This document shows positions 25,185 through 34,031 of a stretch of DNA of 64,000 bases, piece by piece. Position numbers and translations under genes: made by a program. The notes below the pieces were generated by a model. It saw nothing but the letters and a program-made list of their open reading frames with translations. It had not been told where the DNA came from and did no database searches. The stretch comes from Lysobacterales bacterium (GTDB lineage Bacteria; Pseudomonadota; Gammaproteobacteria; Xanthomonadales; SZUA-5): NCBI GenBank assembly GCA_022841325.1, contig JALHRS010000004.1, positions 1-64,000 of the forward strand, written 5' to 3'. Position 1 is the first letter of the stretch. Every line of letters starts with the position of its first letter.

Positions 25185-25601
25185 TCAGCGCTGGTCGGGC
25201 CGAATGCGCAGATCCGATCGGCTCTCGTCGTGAGCATGAATCCAGCGATTCACCGTGCGGCCCATGCGGGCAATCATGCTCATGTTGAAGAAATGCATGC
25301 CGCCAAGCACCAGCAGCGTGACCCCGATGCGAGAGCCGATTTCCGGCACCATGTTGATCGCGTTGATGTTCCAGTCGCTGAGGCGGAAACAGATGAAACC
25401 GAGGTTGACCAGGTAGAAACCGATGACCAGCAGCCGGTTGGTCGATTGGGCCAGTTCCCGATCCTGGGCGAAGCAGCGCACCAGGAAGGTCTCGCCGCTG
25501 CTCGACAGCACTCTGGCCACCCAGACCGTCAGCGCTACCGACAGCAGCAGATACAGCGCATAGGACACGTAGATCAGCCCGACATTGTTCACTTCATTCA
25601 T
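25185..25601 (-). CDS. Small integral membrane protein, unknown family
   Basis: A 138-residue protein starting MNEVNNVGLIYVSYALYLLL. Three hydrophobic segments are visible at about residues 8-30, 57-78 and 92-112, with a basic C-terminal tail (ARMGRTVNRWIHAHDESRSD) predicted inside. GGAG lies about 12 bases before the ATG. I do not recognise a family and see no catalytic motif. The gene is convergent with nothing and is separated from TPR-9 by about 110 bases, so it may be co-transcribed with it, which would place it upstream of TPR-9 in the same direction. Confidence 0.75.
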   Translation of the reverse strand: MNEVNNVGLIYVSYALYLLLSVALTVWVARVLSSSGETFLVRCFAQDRELAQSTNRLLVIGFYLVNLGFICFRLSDWNINAINMVPEIGSRIGVTLLVLGGMHFFNMSMIARMGRTVNRWIHAHDESRSDLRIRPDQR

Positions 25602-25988
25602 TTCAGCACACTCCTTTGTTTGGGTGAGCCGAGACTGCGCTCACCCCAGTCGGGGGTGCTTCCGGAATGATCTTTCTGCAGCAGATTTTTCAGTCTGAAG
25701 AACAAAGATTCATAAAATCAACAGGATGCAGAACCACAACATGATCATGTTGGGCTTTGATGTGCCGGCGAGCACCCCGTAGCGCGGCTCCGGCGCGCGT
25801 AGGGTCGGCCGCTGGCGATCAGCGGCTTCGCGCCGGCGGCCGCGGCTCGGCGTGGCGGTCTCGTCGTGCGGATTCCAGCGTTTGCCGTGGCATTGGACTC
25901 GACCTGGCCTCGGCGCATCGCCGCTGGTGGAATCCGCCTGCGGGGTTTGGCGGCGAAGGTCGATGGCGTGTCGTGGGCGGGTTCCACC
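25602..25988. other. Intergenic region with inverted R5 repeat
   Basis: About 390 bases between the AraC-type regulator and the small membrane protein. An AT-rich part (25680-25745) probably contains the promoter of the membrane protein; the rest includes R5 and no supported gene. Confidence 0.5.
25779..25848. repeat. Intergenic repeat R5, inverted copy
   Basis: GTAGCGCGGCTCCGGCGCGC ... GCCGGCGGCCGCGGCT is the reverse complement of the copies at 3402 and 7529. Confidence 0.65.
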
Positions 25989-27011
25989 CTAGCGCTGTTG
26001 GCGCCGATATTGACCGGGGACCATGCCGAGTTCTTCCTTGAAGGCCAGATAGAAGGCCGATTGCGAGCTGAACCCGACCGAGAGCCCGACCGACAGCACC
26101 GAGGCGCGCGGTTCATCGACCAGCATCCGCTGCGCCGCCTGCACCCGATAGCGCCGCACCAGTCGTGAGAAACCCAGTTCCATCCGGGTGTTCACCAGCT
26201 CCGACAGCTGGTGGGTGCTGAGCTCCATCAGTTCGGCCACTGTGCCGAGGTTCAGCGCTTCATTCTGGTAAACGCGCTCGACCTCGAACAGTTGCCGCAA
26301 ACGCGTCAGCGCGGCGTCCTGATCGATCCTGCCCAGCGTCGACTGGGCATAGCTGCGGCTGACCGCTTCGCTGGTCTTCTGCACCAGGTCGGGCACCGCC
26401 AGCAACAGCCAGCAGACCATGAAGAAGCCGACGGCGATGCAGCTGGCGTAGGTCCAGGCGTAAACGGCCCAGGCAAACACCTGCGGTGTCAGCAGACCGA
26501 TCAGCGCGGCCAGCAGACCCATCACGGCGAAGACCGCAACCACTGGCAGTTCCAGCCGAAACCAGCGCCGCTGCGTGCGCAATCGGTACAGCAGCGAGGC
26601 CAGATGCAGCGCAAAGCCCGCACCCATCGCCAGCGCCACCGGAATTCCCCAGCGCAGCGGAATCGATACCGCCAGCAGCACCACGGCGACCGGCGTCAGC
26701 CATTCCAGCCGCTGCCAGCGATCGGCCGGTCGGACCACGCCGAGCAGCAGCCAATAGAAGCCCAGGGACTGCAGAAACAACACGACGATGTAGCGGCGTG
26801 CGGGCGCTGCATCGGCCCCGGCCTGCAGCAGTTCGGCATTGCCGATCTGGGTGGCCACCAGACCGAACAGCATCAGGAAACCCGCCAGCCGGGATTGCAG
26901 CGGCAGCTCCATCCTGCGATAGACCGTGGCCAGCGCCAGCACCAGCAACAGCGCCATCCCGACGGAAGAGCCGACCAGCAAGGACATCATCGAAGGCATG
27001 GCGGTGACCAT
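25989..27011 (-). CDS. Membrane-anchored AraC-family transcription regulator
   Basis: About 340 residues. The first two thirds are hydrophobic with about seven predicted helices (for example VGMALLLVLALATVY and VVAVFAVMGLLAALIGLL). The C-terminal ~110 residues are an AraC-type double helix-turn-helix: LGTVAELMELSTHQLSELVN, then GFSRLVRRYRVQAAQRML and SVGFSSQSAFYLAFKEELGM. This design (7-helix sensor plus AraC domain) is known in proteobacteria; ligands are mostly unknown. The start is uncertain: ATGs at 26999, 27011 and 27050 are all possible. The last lies inside repeat R1, so 27011 (MVTAMPSMMSLL) is used. The gene is 140 bases downstream of a propeller-like secreted protein in the same direction. 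Confidence 0.85.
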   Translation of the reverse strand: MVTAMPSMMSLLVGSSVGMALLLVLALATVYRRMELPLQSRLAGFLMLFGLVATQIGNAELLQAGADAAPARRYIVVLFLQSLGFYWLLLGVVRPADRWQRLEWLTPVAVVLLAVSIPLRWGIPVALAMGAGFALHLASLLYRLRTQRRWFRLELPVVAVFAVMGLLAALIGLLTPQVFAWAVYAWTYASCIAVGFFMVCWLLLAVPDLVQKTSEAVSRSYAQSTLGRIDQDAALTRLRQLFEVERVYQNEALNLGTVAELMELSTHQLSELVNTRMELGFSRLVRRYRVQAAQRMLVDEPRASVLSVGLSVGFSSQSAFYLAFKEELGMVPGQYRRQQR

Positions 27012-27044
27012 TTCTCCATGGACCCATATCCTAAGTTGTTGATG

Positions 27045-27142
27045 CGTCATTGCGAGGAGCGCAGCGACGAAGCAATCCAGTGCTCTTGAAGCTGTGCCTC
27101 TGGATTGCTTCCCCCGGGATCAAGTCCGGGGTCGCAATGACG
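27045..27142. repeat. Intergenic palindromic repeat R1, inverted copy
   Basis: Runs from CGTCATTGCGAGGAGCGCAG to GTCCGGGGTCGCAATGACG and is the inverse of 192-287. It fills the gap between the AraC-type regulator and the preceding gene, and offers a false ATG for the regulator. Confidence 0.75.
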
Positions 27143-27150
27143 CTGTGGGT

Positions 27151-28077
27151 TCAGGACGGATATGGCCCACGATACCGGGTGTCGCGGATTTCGCGAGTCC
27201 AGACGATGTTGCCGCTGCCGAGGTCCACGGCCACCAGCGTTGGCATCTCGATCTTCGATTTGCCCTCGGTGACGGAGATCTTCGGCGTGGTGACGTACAG
27301 CAGTCGGCCACCGATCACGTCGAAGGGGCGATAGGAGTACTCACTGATGGTCTCGCCGATGCGGGTGCCCTTGGCATCGCTGAGCTGCCAGCGATAGCGG
27401 CCGTCTTCGAGGCGCTCGCTCTGCAGGCGATAGTCATCGCTGACCGAGCGGAAATTGCGCGGTCCGGTGGCGCTGGGCTGGCCGATCTCGGCTGCGGTGC
27501 TGGCGCTGGACTTGACGCTGGGCTCGGCAACGGCAGCGAGCTTGCCCTGGCCCCAGTCGATGGCCAGCGCGCCACTGACTTGAGTCAGGGACGCGCGCTT
27601 CTCGCCGCTTCCGGCTTCGTCCTCGCTGTTCATGCGCGCGCCCTGGACCTGCTGGCGCGTGTGCGACCAGCGCAGGCCATCGGCCAAGGCGCTCAGCCTG
27701 AACTGCTCGCCCATGCGCTCTTCGACCAGACCGCGGGCCGGCGCCGGCAGGTCCACTGACGCGCGTGCCACCAGGCTGCCATCGCTGGCCTTGAGCACGG
27801 CATAGCCGAGCTTGCCGCGTTCGGCGCCATCGCGCATGACCAGCACCTGCTCGCCTTCCATGGCGATGGGCATGGCGCCATCGCGGCTGGTCCATTCGGT
27901 CTTGCCGGTGGCAATCGACACCTGTTCGACGGCACTGTCGGGCGTCATCAGCAGCACCCGCTGCTGCTCGCGCGCGATCAGCACGCCGCTCTGGAGTGTG
28001 TCGGCCGCCTGCGCCGGAGATCCCAGCAGCGCCAACGTGACCAGCGCCAAGGCGCTCAGGGAAAGATTAAGGTGCAT
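27151..28077 (-). CDS. Secreted PQQ-propeller-like protein
   Basis: A 308-residue protein with a clear signal peptide (MHLNLSLSALALVTLALLGS then PAQA, cleavage near residue 24). The mature part contains beta-strand repeats with the pattern of PQQ-binding-like propellers, for example VSIATGKTEWTSRDG and LVAVDLGSGNIVWTREIRD. It is shorter than enzymes of the quinoprotein family and lacks their catalytic motifs, so a binding or assembly role in the periplasm is more likely than a dehydrogenase. GGAG lies 7 bases before the ATG. It is divergent from the gene at 28161, sharing an 83-base upstream region. Confidence 0.75.
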   Translation of the reverse strand: MHLNLSLSALALVTLALLGSPAQAADTLQSGVLIAREQQRVLLMTPDSAVEQVSIATGKTEWTSRDGAMPIAMEGEQVLVMRDGAERGKLGYAVLKASDGSLVARASVDLPAPARGLVEERMGEQFRLSALADGLRWSHTRQQVQGARMNSEDEAGSGEKRASLTQVSGALAIDWGQGKLAAVAEPSVKSSASTAAEIGQPSATGPRNFRSVSDDYRLQSERLEDGRYRWQLSDAKGTRIGETISEYSYRPFDVIGGRLLYVTTPKISVTEGKSKIEMPTLVAVDLGSGNIVWTREIRDTRYRGPYPS

Positions 28078-28160
28078 TTAGGACTCCTGCGACTATAGAC
28101 ATTAGACATTCCGTAACAGTTAGCATAGAAGCCTTCGATCCACAAAGCCAAGGGCATCTC

Positions 28161-31100
28161 GTGAAGGGAATCACTACCACCCGATTGATCCACTCGCTGC
28201 TGACGGTCTTGCTGATGGCATTCGCCGGCACCGCATCGGCGCAACAGGCCAATGACGCCTTCGCCGCGGCGATCACGCTCAGCGGCAACGCCACCCAGAG
28301 CACCGGCAGCAATGTCGGCGCCACTGCGGAACCGGGTGAGCCGGTACATGCGGGCGTGGGCGGCGGCGCCTCGGTGTGGTGGCAGTGGACTGCCAGTGCC
28401 AACGTCACAACCACCATCGATACCTTCGGCAGCAACTTCGATACCGTGCTGGCGGTATACACGGGCAATGCCGTCAATGCGCTGACGCAGATCGGCAGCA
28501 ACGACGATGCCGGCAGCGGACTGCAGAGCCAGGTGCGCTTCACGGCAGTGGCCGGTACCAGCTACCGCATCGCTGTCGATGGTTTTGCCACTGCCCGCGG
28601 CAACATCGTGCTGAATCTGCTGGCGGCTGATCCGGCGCCAATGCTGTCGTCGAATCCGGCAGGCGGCGCCACGGTGCTTCTCCCGGGCGGTGCCCTTGGC
28701 AGCACCAGCGTGCGCGTGATCGATCTGATCGCCAGCGGCGGTTCCGGCGCCTCCTCGGTGGCGCTGGCCTGTGTCAGTTCGGGTGGCGTGTTGATCGGTC
28801 CTGCCGGCGCCACACCCGGCGGCACCAGCGTCAACCAGACCATCAATGCGGGCGCGCAACCGCTGGATCTGGCGGTGGCAGCGGTACTGACCGATGCCCA
28901 GCAGACCCTGGCCAATGCGGTGGTCTGCACGGCAACGCCATCGGCCGGCGCCAGCTACACGCTGAGCTTCACGGTGCAGCGCCCGGCCGCACTGGCGGCC
29001 AACGCGCCGCCGCTGATCAGCGGAGTTCCGCCGAGTGGGTCCACGCTGCATCTGCGGGCCGCTGCACTCGGTGGTCTGGCAACGGGCCGCCTGGATTTGC
29101 GGCTGGAACCCGGGCTCGGTAGCGGCACGGCAGTGGTGGCCTGCAGTGGCGATGCCGGCCTGCAGATCGCGGCTGCAGGCTTGCCCCCCGCGCCCGGACA
29201 GTTCGCGCAGACCGTGCCGGCCAATGGACCGGTGGTCGATGTCAGTCTGGGCGCCCCGACCGTCCAGATTCCCTACAACCTCTCGCTGATCTGCAGCGTG
29301 ACCCCGAGCGTGGGCAATTCCTACGCGCTGATCTACACGGTCAACGTTCCCGCCGGTCTGGTGCCGGGATCGCAGACCTGGGTACCGATAGGCCCCGGAC
29401 CAGTCGCCGATGGTCAGAGCGAAGGCATCACCGGGCCGCCCGCCAACGCGGTGTCGGGTGCGGTGCAGGTGGTGTTGCCGCATCCCACCAACGCCGACAT
29501 TCTCTATGTGGGTTCGGTCAACGGCGGTGTCTGGCGCACCGACAATGCCCAGGCGGCATCACCGAACTGGCGGCCGCTCACCGATCAGCAGACCTCCCTC
29601 AGCATCGGTGCCCTGGTCTTCGACGCCAGTGATGCCAACACGCTGGTGGCGGGTATTGGTCGCTTCAGCAGTTTCGGTCGCACTGGCGGCGCCTTGATCG
29701 GATTGCTGCGCAGTGCGGATGGAGGCAACAACTGGAGGCCGCTGGCCTCCAGCATGAGTGGCCGCAATATCAGTGGACTGGCGGCGAATGGCAGCACCAT
29801 CGTTGCGGCCAGCAACGGGTCGAGCAGCGGTCTGTGCGCCGACCGCGGCCTGTTCCGCAGCACCGATGCGGGTGTCAGCTTCACGCAGATTACCGCCGCG
29901 CAGGGCTTCGCGCCCGGGCTGGTCACGGCGCTGACCAGCGATCAGACCACCCCGCAGACCTTGTACGCCCATCTCGACGGCGCCAACGACTGCGCCGCCC
30001 AGGCCAGCGCCAACGGCATCTACCGCAGCACCGACGGCGGTGCCAGCTGGCAGAAGGTCGGTAGCCCGGAGATGAATACCCTGATGAGCACCAGTGGCAA
30101 GGTGGTCCGGGTTCACGCCAGCGGCGGTCGCGTCGCGGTAGGCGTCTCCGACGGTCAGCTCCGCGGTGTCTGGTACAGCAGCGACTCGGGCGCCAACTGG
30201 ACGCTGATCGGTTTCCCGCAGACCTTCGAAGGCAGCGATGCCGTCGGCATCCATCCCGGTGGCCAGGGTCGATTGCACTTCTCGCTGGCGCTGGATCGCG
30301 GCAATCCCAATCTGATCTACGTGGGCGGTGACCGCCAGCCCGGCGATTTCCCCAACAGCCTGGGGGCCGAGGACTTCAGCGGTCGCTTGTTCCGGGGCGA
30401 CGGCACCGCGCCCGGTGGCAACTGGACATCGCTCACCCACAGCGGTACCAGCAACAACAGTGCCCCGCATGCCGATTCGCGCAGTCTGGCAATGGATGCG
30501 GCAGGCCGGCTGATCGAGGGTGATGACGGCGGCGTCTATGCCCGCCTGCAACCCGCCAGTGGCGCCGGCAGCTGGATCTCCCTGAACGGCGATCTGCAGG
30601 TCACCGAGCAGCACAATGTGGCCTTCGACCGAGTTGCCGGCGTTGCCCTGTCCGGCAGTCAGGACAATGGCAGCATGCGCCAGCTCGGCAGCGCCCTGCG
30701 CGACTGGGTGGTCATCTCCGGTGGCGACGGTGGCGATGTCGCGGTTGACGCCCTGCAACGGGCCGAGGCCGGTGCCGCGATCAGCTACACCAGCTCGCAG
30801 TTCCTCGGCGCCTTCAGCCGGCGCGAGTACTCCGCCGCCAATGCCGCCCTGACCCTGAGCTTTCCGGAGCTGATCGGCACCGATGGCAGCGCCGGCCCTT
30901 CGGGCCAGTTCGTGACCCCGATTGCCAGCAACCAGATCGCGGGTAATCGCCTGGTCATCGGCGGCTCCGATGCGCTGTACGAGTCCTTCGATTCGGGCGA
31001 CACCGTGGCCCGGATTGCCGACGGTTTGCGAGCCCGCTCACCGCTGGGTGCTGGTTCCATCGCCTACGGCGCCGACGGCAACGCCGATATCCTGTATGTC

Positions 31101-32438
31101 GCCGGTTGCCGTGGCAGCTGCACCGAGGGCAATGACGACGGCTTGTTCGTGCGCACGGCGTCCGGCGCACCACTGGTGCTGGTCCGAGCCAATGTCAGCC
31201 AGCGGGACGCGCTGGCGGTGGCTGTGGATCGCGGCAATCCGGCACAGGCATTCGCGCTGTTGTCTGATCCGGTGCTGCCCGGCGTACTGCTGCGCACCAC
31301 CAACACTGGCGCCAGCTGGGAAGACATCAGCGGTGATCTTCCGGCCAGCGCCGCCGACATCCACAGCCTGCGCCACATCGAAGCGCCAGCCGGCGATGCG
31401 CTGGTCATCGGCACCAACAACGGCGTCTATATCGCGGCCGAGTCCCAGGCCTATCGCAGCTGGACCCGTCTGGGCGAGGGCTTGCCGACTGCGCTGGTGT
31501 CCGATCTGGACTACGACCCGGTGCGCAATGTGCTGATCGCCGGCACCCTGGGTCGCGGCTCGCACAAGCTGGCGCTGCCCAGGCTGAAGGCCAACCCGGG
31601 CTGGAGCGGCGTCTGGTACGACCCGGCTTTCGATGGCCAGGGCTTCCAGTTCGACGTCATTCCCGAATCGGAAACGCTGGTCGTGGCCTGGTACACCCAC
31701 ACGCCCGATCCGCTGCCGCGCAATCGCAACAACCTGACCTGGTTCACCGGTGCCGGTGTGCTCGCCAATGGGGTCGCCAACGTCAGTCTGGTCCGCAGTC
31801 GTGGCACCTTCGATGCGCCGACCAACTTCCTCGAACAGGCCGGCAATCTGCGCGTGCGCTTCGTCGACTGCCGCCATGCGCTGCTCGAATACGACCTCAA
31901 TGTCGGTGGCAACATCCTGCAGGGCAGCACCAGCCTGCAGCGCCTGAGTTCGGATGCCGTATGCGAGTCCTATCGCACGCTCGGCGACGCCGCGATCAGC
32001 ACGCTGCCAGCGCCGGCTGCGGCCAACCGTTTCCAGTACGGCATGACCGGTACCTGGTACAACCCGGCCACCGATGGCCAGGGCATGCTGCTTGAGTACT
32101 ACCCGCAGGAGCAGCTGCTGCTCGCCGGCTGGTACACCTACGATTTCACCGACACCAGCCCGCAAGGCGCACAACCGCCGCTATGGATGACGGCCCTCGG
32201 CCCCGTCAATGGCAACACCGCCACCCTGCAGGTCACGCTGACCCGCGGCGGCGGCTTCGTGGCGCCGACACCGGTCACCTCCACCAATATCGGCACGCTG
32301 ACCATCAATGCCAGCGATTGCACCCATGTCACGGCCAGCTACTCGTTGACCATCAATGGCCAGCTGCGCACCGGCCAGTTTCCGATGCAGCGGCTGACCT
32401 CTTCGGCGCTGTGCCGGCAGCCGGTGGCGGCGCCGTAG
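28161..32438 (+). CDS. Giant secreted BNR-propeller protein with two C2 modules
   Basis: A 1425-residue protein with GTG start and signal peptide (LIHSLLTVLLMAFAGTASAQ). Residues ~28-155 form a beta-sandwich domain (NDAFAAAITLSGNATQSTG, VWWQWTA, FGSNFDTVLAVYTGN) seen at the start of many exported repeat proteins. Two Ig-like stretches rich in Ala and Gly follow to about 400. Residues ~410-1130 contain BNR/sialidase-like repeats (GVWRTDNAQ, LRSADGGNNWRPL, YRSTDGGASWQKV, WYSSDSGANWTLIG), the pattern of a large beta-propeller. The end holds two C2 modules, beginning GVWYDPAFDGQGFQFDV (base ~31600) and GTWYNPATDGQGMLLEY (base ~32040), each with two cysteines near its end. Probable role: cell-surface or extracellular binding, possibly carbohydrate; no catalytic residues are evident. 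Confidence 0.85.
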   Translation: MKGITTTRLIHSLLTVLLMAFAGTASAQQANDAFAAAITLSGNATQSTGSNVGATAEPGEPVHAGVGGGASVWWQWTASANVTTTIDTFGSNFDTVLAVYTGNAVNALTQIGSNDDAGSGLQSQVRFTAVAGTSYRIAVDGFATARGNIVLNLLAADPAPMLSSNPAGGATVLLPGGALGSTSVRVIDLIASGGSGASSVALACVSSGGVLIGPAGATPGGTSVNQTINAGAQPLDLAVAAVLTDAQQTLANAVVCTATPSAGASYTLSFTVQRPAALAANAPPLISGVPPSGSTLHLRAAALGGLATGRLDLRLEPGLGSGTAVVACSGDAGLQIAAAGLPPAPGQFAQTVPANGPVVDVSLGAPTVQIPYNLSLICSVTPSVGNSYALIYTVNVPAGLVPGSQTWVPIGPGPVADGQSEGITGPPANAVSGAVQVVLPHPTNADILYVGSVNGGVWRTDNAQAASPNWRPLTDQQTSLSIGALVFDASDANTLVAGIGRFSSFGRTGGALIGLLRSADGGNNWRPLASSMSGRNISGLAANGSTIVAASNGSSSGLCADRGLFRSTDAGVSFTQITAAQGFAPGLVTALTSDQTTPQTLYAHLDGANDCAAQASANGIYRSTDGGASWQKVGSPEMNTLMSTSGKVVRVHASGGRVAVGVSDGQLRGVWYSSDSGANWTLIGFPQTFEGSDAVGIHPGGQGRLHFSLALDRGNPNLIYVGGDRQPGDFPNSLGAEDFSGRLFRGDGTAPGGNWTSLTHSGTSNNSAPHADSRSLAMDAAGRLIEGDDGGVYARLQPASGAGSWISLNGDLQVTEQHNVAFDRVAGVALSGSQDNGSMRQLGSALRDWVVISGGDGGDVAVDALQRAEAGAAISYTSSQFLGAFSRREYSAANAALTLSFPELIGTDGSAGPSGQFVTPIASNQIAGNRLVIGGSDALYESFDSGDTVARIADGLRARSPLGAGSIAYGADGNADILYVAGCRGSCTEGNDDGLFVRTASGAPLVLVRANVSQRDALAVAVDRGNPAQAFALLSDPVLPGVLLRTTNTGASWEDISGDLPASAADIHSLRHIEAPAGDALVIGTNNGVYIAAESQAYRSWTRLGEGLPTALVSDLDYDPVRNVLIAGTLGRGSHKLALPRLKANPGWSGVWYDPAFDGQGFQFDVIPESETLVVAWYTHTPDPLPRNRNNLTWFTGAGVLANGVANVSLVRSRGTFDAPTNFLEQAGNLRVRFVDCRHALLEYDLNVGGNILQGSTSLQRLSSDAVCESYRTLGDAAISTLPAPAAANRFQYGMTGTWYNPATDGQGMLLEYYPQEQLLLAGWYTYDFTDTSPQGAQPPLWMTALGPVNGNTATLQVTLTRGGGFVAPTPVTSTNIGTLTINASDCTHVTASYSLTINGQLRTGQFPMQRLTSSALCRQPVAAP

Positions 32439-32448
32439 GCCGATACTC

Positions 32449-32484
32449 CACGCTGAGTCGCGACCGCTATCGCGACTCAGCGTG
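32449..32484. terminator. Bidirectional hairpin between convergent genes
   Basis: Perfect 15-base arms (CACGCTGAGTCGCGA and its complement) around a 6-base loop; the stem extends outward with GTAGGCCGA/TCGGCTAC. It lies between the convergent genes ending at 32438 and 32508. No T-run is present, so it may instead be a REP-like element. Confidence 0.65.
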
Positions 32485-32507
32485 AGGTCGGCTACGCCCG
32501 AGTTGGA

Positions 32508-33899
32508 CTATCGGGCCCAATCCCGATCGGCGCCGCTGGGCGACACGAATTCCACCACCAGATTGGTTTCCGGCGGACAGGCGTAGTCGCTGCCGGCATC
32601 GCCGTAGGCGAAGCCGTAGACATTCTGGAACGCCGCGGACGACTGGATATTGGTGTTGTAGCTGGAGGTGTTGGCGCCGATGGCGCCAGCGGCCACCACG
32701 CAGGTGGCGGGCGTGTCGTAGGCGCCGGAACAGCAGAACTGCTGGGCCTCGGTGGAGTTGACGCCCAGATTGGCGGTGGCATAGGCGCAGGGGCTCATGC
32801 AGCCTTCGAAGTCACCGGAAGCCGCGGTCTTGACCAGATTCCACGGCGTGCCGCCGCTATGGCCCGTGGGCAGTTGTGAACTGCTGGCGCACAGCGTTTG
32901 CAGGGCACTGGCGCTGCCCGGCTGCACCTGGGCTAAGGGGCTTTGCGCACTGTAGCTGCCAGCGCCCAGCACGTTCGAGTTTTCGGGAGGCACGGTGTAG
33001 GTGCAGATGGTGGGCGAGGCCGGATACAGTTTCACGCCCACGCTGTAGCCGTCCACGGCCGATACATCGACATTGCTGGCGCCATCGGGCACTGAATTGC
33101 TGACCGCCAGGATGGTCGGTTCGATCTTGGTGGCGTAGGGTGACTGACCGGGAAAATAGCCGCCCGTACACACCCAATGCTGCGGCGGCGAGGGCGTGTT
33201 GGAACACTGGGCGATGGTTGGCGGCGTCGCGCAGTCCGCTGCCGTGGTCGCCGTGCAATAGCTCGACAGATAGAAGGCCGCCGAATTCAGGCCGCTCAGG
33301 CCCACGGTGACGACATGCGATTGCCCAGCGGCGATGCTCGCCAGTATCGGCGTGTTCTGGCACGAGGGCGCCGAGTTGGTCGCATTGCCAGGATTGCAGG
33401 ACTCACCGATCTGGATCACCGGGTACGGGGTGTTGTTGGTGAAGGTCAGCGTGCGCTGGCTGTAGTCGGTGGCGACCGGATCCGAGGGTGCGGCAGCGGC
33501 AGCGGGCCACGCCGTGGCCGCCATGACCAGCGTGTAGACATTCGATTGCGCGCCGTTCTGCGACACTGGCGGATTGATCACCGCGCCGGGACAGGTCGTC
33601 GTGGCGCTGTCCACCGCGCCGGCCTTGAGGCCGATCGAACAGGAAAACCAGTCGTCCGCGACCTGGTAGTACAGCTGATAGCTGCCCGAGGTGCTGGCGG
33701 GGTCATAGACGCCCACGAACTCCTGCAGCGAAACGCTGGGGATGAATCCGACCTGGGAACCGCCGCTGTAGACGTATACCGGCAAGGAAATCGCCGATCC
33801 GGGCAGTTGCCACATCAGATAACTCGGTGCCGAGGCCAGTCCGCTGGTGCACAGACCCAAGCCCAGGATTGCGCAGCACTTCCAGGCGGTGATTCTCAT
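32508..33899 (-). CDS. Secreted thaumatin-like protein
   Basis: A 463-residue exported protein with a signal peptide (MRITAWKCCAILGLGLCTSG, cleavage near 24). The C-terminal two thirds match the thaumatin family: FTNNTPYPVIQIGESC, the hallmark VSAVDGYSVGVKLYP, QQFCCSGAYDTPATC and NVYGFAYGDAGSDYAC. Many cysteines sit in positions where the family forms disulfides. The first ~140 residues are an extra beta-rich domain (YLMWQLPGSAISLPVYVYSG). Plant members bind or cut beta-glucans and act against fungi; bacterial members are rarely studied. A GGGGGAAG ribosome site lies before the ATG. The acidic cleft residues should be checked by model before assigning glucan binding. Confidence 0.82.
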   Translation of the reverse strand: MRITAWKCCAILGLGLCTSGLASAPSYLMWQLPGSAISLPVYVYSGGSQVGFIPSVSLQEFVGVYDPASTSGSYQLYYQVADDWFSCSIGLKAGAVDSATTTCPGAVINPPVSQNGAQSNVYTLVMAATAWPAAAAAPSDPVATDYSQRTLTFTNNTPYPVIQIGESCNPGNATNSAPSCQNTPILASIAAGQSHVVTVGLSGLNSAAFYLSSYCTATTAADCATPPTIAQCSNTPSPPQHWVCTGGYFPGQSPYATKIEPTILAVSNSVPDGASNVDVSAVDGYSVGVKLYPASPTICTYTVPPENSNVLGAGSYSAQSPLAQVQPGSASALQTLCASSSQLPTGHSGGTPWNLVKTAASGDFEGCMSPCAYATANLGVNSTEAQQFCCSGAYDTPATCVVAAGAIGANTSSYNTNIQSSAAFQNVYGFAYGDAGSDYACPPETNLVVEFVSPSGADRDWAR

Positions 33900-34031
33900 C
33901 GTCTTCCCCCATCCGTATTGTCCTCATCTAGATGTCACCAACGCGAAGGAACTCTCAGCTTCGGTCGTGAATCAGTGGCGGCCAGAACTGCGGCCATGGA
34001 TCAGACGCACATTCGCGCTAGGATTCGACCC

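Noticed and set aside
33177-34031. Upstream extension of the DUF4105 gene
   Set aside because: Runs antisense through the thaumatin-like gene and lacks a ribosome site; the protein-like part begins at 34032.
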